This document shows positions 14,101 to 29,100 of a stretch of DNA of 64,000 nt, in pieces (position 1 is the stretch's first letter; the number at the start of each line of letters is the position of its first letter). The stretch lies in the NCBI GenBank assembly GCA_907163375.1, contig CAJQUW010010284.1, positions 1 to 64,000 on the forward strand. The letters are read 5' to 3'. The DNA is from Prostheceraeus crozeri. Lineage: Eukaryota; Platyhelminthes; Polycladida; Euryleptidae. The notes beneath the pieces are model-generated. The model saw nothing but the letters and a program-made list of their open reading frames with translations, ran no database searches and had not been told where the DNA came from. Position numbers and translations under genes: made by a program.

Positions 14101-17100
14101 GAAGTATACTTAATGTACTAATACTTGTGACTGGAGCACAAAATCATGATTTGTAAGAACAAAAAACTAATTAAATAACATTGTTCGCAGCAGCAATCTT
14201 GATAAAGTGAGGTGTAGTGTATGTCTGAACAGCTTCAGTTATTTTGTAAGTAGCAATAAAAGCAATTTTCTGCGACCGTGTAGTAATTTTATTCACAATA
14301 TTTCGGCTTAGCCTTTATCAAGGGATGCAGAAAAGGAAATTATACTGAATGTCATTAAGAAAATTTAAACTAACCTATCTATGAAATACAACCTAGAACC
14401 TTAGTAGAGCATGGACATTGGGACATGCTAACACAGAGTTTTAGCAAAAATATCATGGATTACAAAAGGATAAAAAAATCTATAAAGGTAAAGAAAGGAA
14501 AGCTAAAAGTTACACAGAATTAAAAAGATTGAGTAGCATTTCGGTAGGCCTTGCTTTTATCTCCTTCTTTTCGACCCTTCTTGTTTGAGCCATGCACTTG
14601 CAAGCAACCCTCCATTGAAACGTCTGCTTAAGAAGAACCAAAACAAGTGTTATTATGAACAAAGTAATGTATGCGAGAATGGAATAACTAATGGAGAATA
14701 CAACACCAAAGACCATACTTACTTTGCCAAAGACTGTGTATACCTAATACAATGCAACAACAACGAATTCGACAACCTTGTTGGGGAAACCTCGAGAACA
14801 ATGAGATTAAGAATTAATGAAGATCTAAAAGGCCCTGAATCTGAAGTTTATAAACATCTCATCACACGCAACTCCCCAATCACACACAAGTCCATCACAA
14901 TGTCCCTGCTCTACTAAGGTTCTAGGTTGTATTTCATAGATTGGTTAGTTTAAATTTTCTTAATGACATTCAGTATAACTTCCTTTTCTGCATCCCTTGA
15001 TAAAGGCTAAGCCGAAATATTGGGAATAAAATTACTACACGGTCGCAGAAAATTGCTTTTATTGCTACTTACAAAATGAATGAATCCGACCGATGGCAAC
15101 AAAAAATCAAATTCAAGCTTCAGTTATAATCTCACCAAAAGAACGTTTCCAGTAAGCTGTAAAAAACGAAAAGCTGCGACAAACGATTGTGACATTATTG
15201 TGATATTCATGTTTGTTTAAGTTCTTGAAATTTCCATATTTTGAGCTCAAATCAAAGCTTTACTTTTGGTATTAAATTCATTCAACATCACCTTATCCTC
15301 TAAATATGTGAGGGTAAATTGCCATGACATGAAAAACGTTAAAGGGCAATATTTTTAATCTAGTCCTTCTGGGAGTTCAGGATAAATTTCATAGTAACAT
15401 TCGTGTAATCACAATGGCTATGGGACATTTGCCAGAGATTTAGAAGATAATCTCTTCCATTAGATCAGCAGGCAGGTTAACCGTAGACATTTTCTTGCCC
15501 TTCTAGCTTCTAGCATGGAATGCCTGGTTTCGATCTTTCACATAGAGCCAAGTGATTTCCTTCCAGCATGGACGTCTGTTGCATCTTACAATGAATGAAA
15601 TTTGTAAAGCAACAAAATGCGTGCACGCTTATAGAAGAATGCACAACAGCTTTATAACAACATTTTTTATAATAATTCATATTCTTACACCTATACTTTG
15701 AACATATTCTTGATTAAAATATGATATTGATGAGGTTTGAATTGTGAAAATACAGGCCTAAATGTTCATCGAATGATGAAAAAGTAAAATGAACTTATTG
15801 CGACTACCGTTCACCAATAAAGTAAAGAGTGACGATGATGCCTTTGTACCCAAAAACTTAAGTAGCAATGCTGGAAAAATAGTTTTATTCAGTTTTTGTC
15901 AGTTTTAGCCGAAAAATGGTGACAAAAGCTGGTGGTTTTTACCAGGTGGTAAAAACCAGGGTGGTTTTTGCTGGCCAATCCTGGTTCCTAGTACTTTCAT
16001 GCTCAACCTTAAGAGTATTTTCTTAAGCTTGATCATATCACAGGCAACCTGCCACTGGCATAGCAAAATCACATAATCAAAGACAATGATTTCAATTAAC
16101 TTTGAAGGACGTAAATGGATTCACATCACTATTCAGATCCAAGAAATGAAGCACGAATTTGGTGAATCATAACATCATGCCGGTGAAAATTGAATTAAAA
16201 ACTTGAAATTTCAGCCAAGAAAGCACGAATAATATCGCGACTTTTTCATGAAGACTTCCATTATAATGCGGTCCATGAAATAATCAGCTTAATTTCCGCT
16301 TAGTTGGGATGCGTATTAGCAAATATTCATTCCTTTTGATATCCAACTTCTTTCATGCTACTCATATGGGGCGTCATCCCGGTAGTATATAAATTCGCAA
16401 AATTTTGACTTTTTTAAAACTGCTCAAATAATTTTTTGGACCGCAGGAACGTAATCTCCGCAAAAACTGAATATTTTCAAATAAAAATTTTCACTGTATA
16501 CCGATGCTTTTTTTTAGTCGACACTCTACCTACATATCCCTACTCTATGGGATGAACTTTAAAGCAATGGTAGCAATGATCATCATTATTCTTCAGTAAT
16601 TGTACAGTTTTTGATTTGATGTGAAATCAACATGTTTATGAACAGTGGTAGGCATATCAGAAGGTACAAATTGATGCACTTGTTTAATCTCTAGGAGTAG
16701 GTATATTCAAAATGTTAAAGCGGGCATTGATTCCTTTGCTTAGTTATTCGGATGAAGCTTTTTTGACATACGGTAAACTAGGGTGAATCAGACATTGTTG
16801 GTAAGAAATCTGTTTATTTGCTCAATGATAGCCACTATGACATGATAACCTATGTCAGTGGTAGGCAACCAATTTGTGGTAGTGATGACTTACAGATCTA
16901 GTTGATTACATCACAATAGGTTGCACTGTATCGGCCGTTAGATGAATCGAATACCTACAAACTTGTATTGTGATGAGTCTGACACCTTTGTCGCAATATT
17001 TTTATTTAAGCCTTTAACAGAAGCTTAATAATCAAATTTTGAACAATTTAGAAAAGCTGTTTCTTCAACCGAAATTTATATTTATCATGATTTGAAAATG

Positions 17101-20100
17101 TCCAAAATAACTACGCTACGTTTATTTTATGATATTAGCTACATAAAAACAATGATTTTTTTATGGGTGTGCGCTGTATTCACCTGCTCGCACCGAAAAG
17201 TTTCGAAGTCATGCTGAAGCAATTATTAGTAGGCCCATAGGTGAAATATAATTTGTTAAAATAAAGATAGCCTACATATTCGCAAGAGGAGCAACAGCGG
17301 GGTATTCACAGCGAAATAATAAAAATTCTGAGAGATTTCGCTGCCAAAAATAATTTGTCATGAACTTGAATGCCCAGTAAATTTCCGTCATGAAAAAATG
17401 CTATTCATGTCTATTACTTTCTTGGAGTATTGAAATATTGCATTAGGAAGTTACTTTTGATTAGCCCTATATATCTGCATTTTTGTCAACATCGTGAAGC
17501 AGTATGAGGCAATCAGTATTCCGCAGTCTATACTGCACTTTGAAATGCTTAATACCGATGTCAGATGAACATGTACGGTGGAATTAATTGATAATTATTC
17601 GCAACGTCTAGACAAAAACTTGAATGAACGGCACTAGAAATTTGATAGGCACAACTGATCAAACCAAAAGTGAAACGTTTCGTGGTTTATTCTACACAGC
17701 CTTATAATACAAATTTCGGTTGAAGGCCTTTTGTGAATTGATGCAGCTTATGATGTTCCAACCGATGAAATCAAATCTGCGTCACAAATGTTTTCATCTG
17801 CATCTGAATGTTTCGTGTTGCCTTCCTTTTTCTGCTGTGAATATAATTTTACTTTTAAGTGATTTGCCGAAAGCCGAGGAACTATTGTACTAATTGCTCA
17901 ATATACTCGAATGCAATCAATACAAAGTATCTGCAGCTTAAGGCTGGAGCGTCATTCATCATTTTTCATTATTTTCATTACTAACAAAAACAGTCATTTA
18001 CTTGATAAATCAATAATTTAGTGACAGCATTTCAGAATTTGACTATTTCTTAATAGTTTTTTATCTCAACACGGATGATCAAATACTGCTATTGATCATA
18101 GAAGGAAATACAAGGGAATACTCTGATGCAAGAAGAAAATGAGATGTTAGGATGTCAATAAAAAAATTATTAAATTTCACATAGGATACTTTCATCATCA
18201 GATGAAAAAATTAGGACTAAAATAGTATATAATGTAGGTAAGGTCCATCATGTTTCCAACATACATTCATGAATGGAAATCTAAAACTGATCAATGAATG
18301 TATGTACAACTGGTTATCAATAAGAAAATGAAGTATTTCTAGATTCGATACAAAGATTTTCAGTTGTTCAGTGGACAAAAGTTTGTAAACACGTTCATAC
18401 ACGGTGCATGAATGCAATCATACACTGATCCCAAAAATGTCTGTCACCTTTTGAATTGCTTTCTAATGTTAATAGGTGACATCGTTATAAAATTGCCAAT
18501 TTGAATATATCTATGAAAACATTGAATACTCTATATAGCATGAAAAAGTTAGTCATTGAATTGAAATATATTTCTATGAATGCTATAAGATCCACAGGTA
18601 TCAGAAAGCTTTGATTTTGAAGCTAATTGTACTCAAGCATGCTTACACGATCAGATAATGAAGACAGTACAAATGAGAAATAAAATTAAAAGAGAAAAAT
18701 GATGGAAACTAAAGAAAAGATGGCTTATGGTAAAGGCTTTTGGCTTTTCAGCAATGAGGATGTCAATATCAGAATTTGTTTAACATCTCACTTTTAGCAA
18801 ACGAATAATTTTAGGGTAGAGAGATCGAGACACAAAGTGAGACTTAGTGAATAAAAAATGCTCTACTGATAGTAAAGAAATCCAACGCACGCAGCAACCA
18901 CCCACTGCTTAGGCTCTATCCTCCGAATAGCAAAACTTTATCCGCAGTAGAGTTACTAATGATCTGGAATGAGCGATTGTCTTCTGCAGCGGTCTACAAC
19001 AGTCTGCACAATGTTAGTCCGGTATGAGGAAACGGAGACCGTTGCGAGAACAAGAGAAAGATTGGTTGTGAAAAATTGCGAGTGGAGAGAAATTTGGAGG
19101 AAGGTGATATTTGCGAACGAGAGCAAATTTCGGAGATTGAGGAATGACAGGCGGATTCAAATCCATAAGAACGCATGAGCGAATGAAAGCTGAGAACTCC
19201 AGATAGGGCATACAAAGTATAGGGAGCTAGTTCAATAGATGTTCTGGGAGTGATCTGACTTGATGATCTTAGTGAGCTACAAATTCTGAAATCTTTCGTA
19301 AAATTAGGAAAACGTGAATACTTATGTTAATACCCCGATTATTTTTTCTATGCATCGTCAGCAGACCGTCGGATTCCATCTTTCATGAAACAGAGCTCAT
19401 CATTGGCTGATCAGTCTCATCATGCTAGAACTAATTGAAAGATAGTAACGGCCATCAAGATTACCAGATCTTAATCCTGTCGAACATATGTGATATGATC
19501 TGGCGTAGAGAATCAGAAGTAGGATCAATTCATCAGGTCTCTTTCGATAATGCAGCAACATTTTATAATCCTTTGAAAATATCAGCATTTATCATGAGGT
19601 TAATTGCTTTTCTTAACTTACGCAATAGAAACATTTATTACAGTATGATAAGAGGTTTTGCTTGGTCATATAAAAAGATAACACACATTTTTGGGACACA
19701 TTTCTAGATTCGATACAAATATTTTCAGATGTTCAGTGGGCAAAAGTTTGTAAACACGTTCATACACAGTACATAAATGCAATCATAAGTCCCCCCTTAA
19801 ATCGTATAGAGTGGTTTGTAGTCGTTCATTAAGTACCTTAATAATCAATTAATTTCTATACCAAATCGAATCTAACATTTTAACCATAGAAATGGATCTT
19901 CATCTCATGTTTTTGTCTTCCAAATGTCTACGGATAACTATGTAATTTTTCACTGCTTCATAGTTTTGACATAGCTATTCAGTCCCTTCCATTCAATATT
20001 TCAATACTATTCTGTTGTCAATTGCGATATCAAATAAAACTGCTTATAAGAGCTGGCGAAAAAGTAATATCATAGCTGTCGCCACAAATCAACCATTCCA

Positions 20101-23100
20101 TACTTCCCTTATATACTTACTTTGACAGGAACTGTCGCGTTAGCGGCCTCTGATTTGTACATTACTTACTTTGAAATCTCATGTGATATTTCCCTTGTTT
20201 ACGTATATACATCAACATATATCCATAGACTTCCTGTAACAGAACAAGTAACTCTACTATATTTACATTCGAAAAAAGAGGAGAACACGTCAAAGTCAAA
20301 GATGAATTTTAAAAAAGTACTCAAGTCAAGGTCCTTAAGATCTCGCTTCGACCAACGGAGGCCTCGGTTCTTTTCAAAATGGCCTTGGCATTGCACCTTA
20401 CCAGCGCAACAGATATCCTCCCACAAATAGAAGCAATGGCTTCGCAGACAGTCGCCCCGGTCTGTGTTCCTAGTCTGGTCCCTAGGCGCGACACAAATTC
20501 CATGGCTCCGTCACCCATAGCTCCATATGCTGTCAAGCAAAACGGGAGGCACTGCCAATTTAATTCCCGGCATTTCTCGATGTTGACGTCACATTCTTCT
20601 ACTGGAAGTCTATAATCTTAGCAGTAACTTCTATGTTATAAGTATTAAAAAATGGCGGCCGGGTAATGTGAATTGCTACCTGCCGACAGCAGGCAGCAAT
20701 GTACAAACTGCCATTATTTCTATATTATTGCGCCATAGATTTAGAAAGATAAGTAGACAATGTTGCAATAATGTTGAAGGTTTATGCTCTTGTAGAAGGT
20801 GTTAGATGAAGGAAAATTTGGATTACTAATGCCTGCTGAGAAATAAGAATGCAAAAAACCGCAAGACAATAATCATTTTTCTTTTTTAAACGAAAAATAC
20901 GTACGAAATAAAATGTATCAAATGTGTGCCTCAAATGGTTAATGATTGTAGACAATGACTCGTAATAATACATGTAATGCAAAATTAACTTTAACAAGGT
21001 GAATATGGTGAATATGGGTGAAAGAAGGGTTTATATATGTTTTATCTCCAGAACTATTTAAAGCTACTAATGACCAATTTTTTTCATAACCTAATGAACT
21101 TATAAAAAGAAACGGCAAAAATGAATATAAAATGAAACTGCATTACATTTTTGTTGATTGTATTCTGCATTTTTGACTCACTTTCATGCAGGACGTGTGC
21201 AACCAAATCAAACAGCATCAAATCAGCAAAAAAATTTTATATTATAAACAGAACGACTCGATGCATTTTTGGGTCATCTTCGCATAAAGAATTAAACATT
21301 ATCCTCTTTGTTGAATTCAAGATGCATGAATTGCAACCTGAAAAATACACCCTTGAAAATAAAGAATTGCGAAACGAATGAATTGAATTAATACCATCAC
21401 ATTGCAAAATAAAAGAAAAAAGAAAAGGAAGGGACATCCAATTTACTGTGAATTTCATAATTGTTTCATTAATAATGTTTTTTCCCAGTTACTTTTCACA
21501 GTTTTAAGAGCTCTGAATCTACTGCATTTTCATCACAATGTCTTCAAGGAATAGTTGAAATACGTTAATAGACGAAAAATACAACATCTTCTCGTTTATG
21601 TCATTTCACTGCATGTCCGTCACTAGCATACGCAACACAATATGAATGAAAGGGCTAAGAACATTTTAGAAATTTTGGCTCATTTCTTCTCATGTTCATG
21701 CACTCCGGTCTATAAAGCTAGACACATTTAGATTTGGTGAGCCTCGTAATGTCGGCAAACACAAACATTTGGAGCAACTTTATCCACATTCAACCACATT
21801 CTCACTTACATTGCCGATCAGAAGGAAGATAACATCACTTGTACATTATAGGAAATGACCTGAAGGCGTTACATGTCAAAAATCATGATTCTGGGCTTAG
21901 CACTTTTCGTTTAATCAGAGAAAACATAGAAAATTTCATTTTAGCCAAAAACTGCAATCTGGGTCCCATTGGATTAACATGTGTTTTTCTTTGATCTTGT
22001 CTGACAAGAAGAGGAACTCACTAGAACTCGGCAGACGTGCCGATTCGTAGTAGGCATAGGGTGTACATCATTCTGTGAAAGTCTCACTTTCGGCCTCGTT
22101 CCCTGCAGAAACTCGTTCTGGCTGTCGGACTATGTTGTCACAACATGCATTTCCACGACGCAATATTGCCTCCGTTCTAGTTTCTTATCATTTCAGTGTG
22201 TCGAATTTTTGTGCCCTCTCATCTAAAGCATGATCGAAGTTGATTGCTAAATCTGAATGTTCTTACCTTAACCCACGGTGATTTCGCCCCCTGCTGATCT
22301 CTCAAACTCTAACACCAACTTTGTAAAACCACGCATCAATCGAATAGGCATTGAAAGGGGATTCAGAAAAACAGCATTAGTTATATTTTTGCGGTCATCC
22401 TTGGGCTGAGGTGATGGTCAAAGGTCAAAACCCGCCAATTTTTAACAAATTTCAATGAGATCACTTTTTAATAAGTCGTGTTATTTGACAAACAATAATG
22501 TGTACTATAAAACGTACAGCAAGAAGGTGCAACAAGAGATTGGCATGGTATTTACACAGATATTTCTGCATGTGAATCCTAAAACGTTGGTGGAATCATG
22601 TGAACTTGCATATCTTATCAATTATTCCACAGTGATTTGTAATTATAATGTATCGAGTAGATCAAGTTTTGCTGCAGAACTAGTTGAAGGTTATCTGCAT
22701 ACAACTTCTGTTCAGTCAATTAATTAAAGTGCAATCTAAACTCTGTTCATTTACTGTTCTTTGTGATTAATGCGTTTGATAAATTTGCTCTTTAAATGAT
22801 TTGTTCCTTTTCTGAGACAAGATACAATGAAATATTGTCTTTTACGTTTTCAAACACTGCAAAATGATGATCGTTATTCATTTCCGTCAGTGCATAGTAA
22901 ATGCAACTGTAGATAACGATTAAAACACGAATGCAGCCATTAAATTGCCTTGACTTTATTGCGACGAGGACTTTTGGAACGCTCGGTATATTATTTATCT
23001 ACAAAAGACACAATTAGCTGTCAGTTCTTTAATTAGCTGTCAAATCTTTTATCTTTGACTTCCTCAAGTTTATATGTTGTTTTAATCTTTATTGAAATGT

Positions 23101-26100
23101 CAGGTAAACTAAAGAATGATGAATGATGACATATAAAAATAAGTGATCGCATGACTGCAAAATAAAGAAGTCACTGAAAGCTAAGTCAATTAAATCATAA
23201 TTGTGTAGACTAGGATAAGATCAAAAGTTATTCTTCTCCTCTCAAGAGTGAGTATATCAATCAATGATAGTCTGGAATTATATAGTCACCATAATTACAT
23301 TTTTCACGCCTGAAAATATGTCTTGTGAAATATTTTTGAACTTTTTCAACAGTAATGATTGATATCTTTCTTTAGACATGTGTTCCAAACTTGTGTGCAA
23401 TATTCAAGGAGAGGGAGAACGTAGACAATATAGGCATTTTTCAATAATTGAGGATCATTTGTTCTGAAGCATTTCAAGATGAGGTACGCATGAAGATCTA
23501 CTTTTATGTAAATACATTGCATAAAATACTTAGGAGTTCATTGGTGTTGAGTTGAGTTATAAAACAAGCTGATATACGTGTCGTGTAAAACAAGCTTTCT
23601 CGACTGCGGAGAATTCTTGTCCCAATGGTAATTTGATGATGTAATTTTAATGGATTTTCCTGAATCCTTGATAAATTTCCACCGCTTTCAATCCACTTCA
23701 CCAAGAATTGATTATGACATTGAAACATAGAAATGTTTGTTATTTGTGGCAAATATTTGATTGAAACGAAAGATCGTTTATTCTCATCGTTACCATTAGG
23801 CCTCAGCCACACTGCGAGCTTTTCCAAGCGTTTCCGAGCAAAGCGTTTTGCAGCAAATATAACGTCATCATTACAGGAGTTGTAGACTGCCACACTGCGA
23901 GCAAAGCAAACCAGAGCGATTGATAGCTTGCGGACATACGTTTGCTCGAGACGCTCGGGACGCCAGGACGCTCGTGTTTGCATTGCTTTCAGTGTGGCTG
24001 AGGCCTTAGACATGCAGCACTTCAGAGGCTACTCGCAAAAAGATCATCTGTTTCAATCAATTATTTTCGAATGTTGACGTGAGTTGAAAAGACGTTTGTG
24101 GCAAACAAATGCCTGCAATATTGGAACAAATCATTTATACTGTCTACATTTCTCCTAAGTTGTAAATTGCAGTTAGTAAAGCGAAAAAGAGCAGATAAGC
24201 ATTTCTAAGTCATTCGGCTGGTCTCTTCAGTGAAATAAGCACCAGAGCACAAAGAGCAGGAGGTCACCACCAGCACATTGAAAGAGATAGTGCATGTAAT
24301 TATTTTTGAGCAACAAATCTATGAAATGCAGTGGACAAAGTTGGACAAATACAAAACCCCTTCAGAGTCAAACAACAAAACAAAATGAAAATGGCACCAG
24401 ATACCGCTTCGCCGAAAGTAAGATGATACACGGCGTTGAAATTCTCCAATATTTTTGATGTAATTTCTTTATATAGCGCATTCTATTGCCTGATAGTGTC
24501 TTCGGTAAAGAAGGACTAACGAGATAAAGAATTGCAATACGGAATTTCGCCTTATATCTGTGGCCACGAGGAACCAGTTAGAACTCGGCAGATGAGCAAA
24601 TTCGTAGTAGACAACGTGGAACGTGGAAATAATCGTTGGGTTATGTACAGGGCAGAGTTCATTCACAAACAGCGGGATTAACATCAAAAAATTAAAGGGA
24701 TAAACAAAATTAAATTGAAAAATTGCTCAGATTAAGTCTGGCTATTCATGAATTTGATGAGGACTGTCTGTTTGTTTATCGACAGCAATAACATTGGTTT
24801 TCATGACGCTTTTATTATCTCTAACGCCGGCCGGCTACGAGGAATATCACACTTCTGCATACTCTTGAAGATACCTGCCTTAAATGTGGAATCATAATCA
24901 TAAAAATGACAAATCTCATTTTGAGTGATTAAATGATTGCTAGATTATTACTTTAGTAAGTGTGCCAAACTCGGAGGTACACTGTACATGAATCTACATA
25001 AACAAATGAAATATTGCAATATTGGCCGCTCCTTAATTTACAAGACGACTGGATCTACAAATTAATGATAAAAAGAAGATTTAAATTAATGATGCACGTA
25101 TTAAGGAAGAAAATGTCAGTAGCTCTTAGACTTTTACCATGAAGTTTTTCCTTTTTTATGAAATTGTTGAACATTGAAGACTTCCTTCTCTCTATGTGTT
25201 GATGGCCTATAATGATTGATAGCGTAGGATTTTTTATCTGAAGTAGCTAGTTCCTTTTAGATTCGAATCTGAATCGAAGAAGCTCATGATCTACCTCTGT
25301 AAAATTGCATCGCAAATGCGTGAGTGGATTACCGTATTTCTTTGAATATGAGACGCCCTTGAATAAGGGACGCATGTACAAAAAATAGACTGCTATAGAC
25401 ATATTACATGTAGGCTATTGTAATGTGGTAGCTGCATCCGCCTGAGCGATTATTAGGCCTACTTATCTTAGTAAAATAAGTCAGTCTACTAGCAAATACC
25501 GGGTATCATGACCAATATTGTATAATATTTAAGGTTTCTTCTTGTTGTACATGCAGTACATGCAGGCCTACTTAAGGTTACTTCATCTACCATTTAAGGA
25601 GGCATTATACGGTAGCTTCCTTTGCATTTTGAGTCATGTACCGGTCGGTAACTTTTGCTGTAAATACTACTTGATTATCGGTATTTTCGTTTCAGTAAAT
25701 TCAGATCTAGTCTACATGTATAGTGGCCAACATGTACTGGTATATGAATGTATTAGATGAGTCTACAAGATATGCTACTACAAACCATAAAACTCCTTTC
25801 ATTTCCAAAATATCTGACTTATGATAAAGCGCATATATGTAAGAAAAATTACTGGCGAAATTTGCCCATGATATAGGCCTAAGTGAGGAATGCAAAGGTT
25901 ACCTAAGAAAATAGTAGCAAAAAACTAAGACAACTCTTTCGAATGAAAGAACAAAAACTTGAACATTTGATAAATATGAGACGCCCTTGAATAAGAGACG
26001 CCCCTGAATAAGAGACGCATCAATTAGGGATCTGAAAAAAATAAGAGACGCGTCTCTTATTCAAAGAAATACGGTATATCAAATAATTTACTCATGTATA

Positions 26101-29100
26101 CCTGATAAGCAATTAGTTGCAATTCCTAATGGAAAATTGAAGGAAAATACATAATCAGAGTTATTATTACCAATCAGTACTCTATTTAAATTTAAGTTTA
26201 AATGTTAGTTTATGGCCTTTTGACAAAAACATTGTCAATAAAGTCGGAGCGTTTCCAGAAGCGAGCCCTCACGATCAATTGTGGCAACGATTGTACTAAT
26301 GATTTTCAATCAATTGTCGTGAAATTTCAGGATCGAGCTATTGAATTTTCACTTAAGTGTGATAAGTCAAAAAGTCATGCACTGAACGGTTTGGTTCCTG
26401 ACAGACTGCCTAAAATTCAACATTTCCGTTTTCCATGTTGTCGAACAGCTAGGCATTTGAACCCCTATATCTCTTGGTTCCGTCCGTGTATTGTACAGGG
26501 TTATTCAAAAAGAATGACCCTATTTCAAACCGCTATATCCTCGCAACGAAAAGGAGTATTGCATTCAAACAAAAACTCGATTGCTCCGCAAATCATGAAC
26601 TTTTATTTGTTGCATTACAAGTTTTCAATATGGCCACCATGGGTGGCACGGACAAGATCTAAACGAAAAGACTGTTCATCCCATACGCTATTCAACATTA
26701 CTGCTGTCACTGAGTCGATCGCTGTCCTTATCCGTTGCTTGATATCTTTCAAATTGGTTGGCAATGGTGGAACGTACACTCGATCCTTGATGCAACCCCA
26801 TAAGAAGAAGTCGCATACAGAAAGATCAGCCGGTCTCTTTGAATCTCTTACACCACCGACGCACGGTCTTCGAAGATGGGGGTTTTGTCTTGAATTCCTT
26901 ACGAAAGGCACGTTGGACCATAATCACTGAGTTCGATTTCGCGAACCCGATAGCACAGAAGGCCTTTTGCCGTGGAGTCACCATTTCATAACAAAACAAA
27001 AGTCTGCAATTTGTCGTGTCTCTCACCGCTATTTAACATTTGCATGTTGTTGACCACTCAGATCACAGTGCGACTGAGCGAAAACGTACACAATTGTACA
27101 CCAATTCACGCACCTCGATGCATCAACATGAGCAATTGTGACATCGCATATAAAACTTCATGATATGCGGAACAATCGAGTCTTTGTTGGAATGCAATAC
27201 TCCTTTTCGTTGCGAAGATATAGCGGTTTGAAATAGGGTCATTCTTTTTGAATAACCCTGTATAATGAGAGATGTGCAGTTGCAGATAATTTGATTGTTT
27301 TGATTGAAATGATATTGATGACTATTATTATATTGCTTCATCATGCTTACAATGTATCCACCAATTGGAATCTATTCCATAATGAATGTAGTAAAATTAC
27401 CAATATCTTAAGTAGAAATGGCTATCCATTGCAATTAATTCAATCAACAATTAACAAATTTATAGGTCGTAAATTAAACAATTCTTCACGCGTAACAATT
27501 GATAATGACTTCAATAAAATAATCAAAATCCCCTTCGTGGGTTATGCATCACAGAAATTTAGTAATAAGTTAGTAAAAATATTTCGTAAACTTAATTTGG
27601 AATGCAAGGTTGTTATGACCTCGTTCAAAACTGGAAGATATTTCTCCCTTAAAAGTAAGTTAGGTCCGGACATGCAATCGCGTCTTGTCTATTGCTTTCA
27701 ATGTCAGGTTTTTCCTGATTGCCAACATATTGGCAAAACCAAAAGACGTCTGCATCAACGTAAACTTGAACACTTAAGTGGCAATAGTGCCATTGCAAAA
27801 CACATAGAACAATGTAACCATTGTTTTCGTAACTACAATGATTGCTTTAAAATCATTTACTGTGAAAACTCGGACTTTGAGATTAGTATTGTTGAATCAA
27901 TAAAAATTTTTAGTAGCAATCCATTGCTTAACCGAACATTAGGTTATAATGGTAGCTCTTATTTCTTAAAGATATTTAACTAACATTACCTATTGTTTAA
28001 TTGTTTATACGTAGTATTTAAATAACCTTTTCTTCGTTGCAGATTGTAACCACGTGACTTATTGAACACATATTGACTGATTAGATCTCCACCGTCTAAA
28101 CATTCGTTTCTCAAGATGGGCTTCTTCAAATAGTCTACATTTCTCCATCCATTTTTCTTGATCATTTTATTATTGTCTCTTTATCATTCAATTATCAAAT
28201 TTGAATTGTCTAATTGTCTAGTCTGCACAAATTATTTCTCTTGTCCTATCACAACAATTAAAAGCGGGTTTTCATAGGTATTTAAGAAGTATTTTCACCC
28301 ATGTACTGTTGATCTGACCTCAATTTACGATTGAATTAACCTACATCTCCCATTGAATGTGGATATGCTTCCATAAGGAATTTGAATATAGATGAAATAC
28401 ATTCACTCGTGACCCGAATTTCTTAAACTCTGTGGAGAAGTGGTATATTGTATTCTTACATCTCTGCATTTTCTCCAATAAAAGTGTTGAGGTTGAAACA
28501 TGTTTTAATAACCTAAAACATGTACAAAAATCAGACAACAGTCTAAATCTTCAAAAAGATCTCCACAGTCAATTCATCCGAATTCTTTCGAATTGCTCAT
28601 CAAATTATACGCTAAAAAATTAGAATTTTCCACACCAATTCAATTTTGCTTTAATTCATTGGGTAATCAAATAATTAGTTATTTCTTGCAGCTTCCATAA
28701 AACGATTCAAAATGCTGGTAAAACATTGAGATGATAAAAGTCAAATGTTTAACCTCGAGATCTGAATTCAAATGTTTGTGAACAAAGCTGATTTTGATCA
28801 TTCCAATCTTTCTCTTGTCATGGTCAGGGCTTGCTGAAGGAAGAATGTCCCCAACATCGTTGTGATTCCCAGTGTAGAGAATGATATCACCAGAATGACA
28901 ATCGACCACTGGGAAAGGAAAGAGTATTCACATTTACCATCTTTGACTGTTACTTGACACTTATCACAATGTCTGCCATACACTGGTGGCTTGCATTTGC
29001 ACTCGTAATCTCCAGGATGATTAACACATTTTGATCCGTATTTGCAGGGATTTCGTTCCTTGCATTCATTCACATCAAGCTCGCATAATGTTCCTTGATA

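Larger units (their letters stand above)
13439..15983. mobile_element. hAT-like element K1 (AGGGTTGGC ends) inside family A
   Basis: A 2.5-kb element with inverted ends TAGGGTTGGC and GCCAATCCTG, followed inside by subterminal repeats of the GGTAAAAACCGG type at both ends. Flanks GTTGCTAT (13431-13438) and GTTCCTAG (15984-15991) agree at 6 of 8 positions. It is related to the copy at 39462. No transposase frame was recognised. It is itself interrupted by a Penelope-like insertion at 14243-15115. Confidence 0.6.
13174..16549 (-). mobile_element. hAT-like element, family A copy 3 (split by insertion)
   Basis: A minus-strand copy with ends CATAGAATAAG and CCTACTCTATG. It is interrupted at 13439-15983 by another hAT-like element; without that insert about 823 bp remain, the normal family length. 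The flanking 8-mers no longer match, so no clear target duplication is left. Confidence 0.7.

Noticed and set aside
23504-24013. 169-aa minus-strand open frame
   Set aside because: It runs through the Harbinger MITE at 23799-24005 and has no recognisable domain; chance frame.
26202-26930. 242-aa plus frame read as one protein
   Set aside because: Its first third is a LINE end and the rest is antisense to the inserted mariner; not a single gene.
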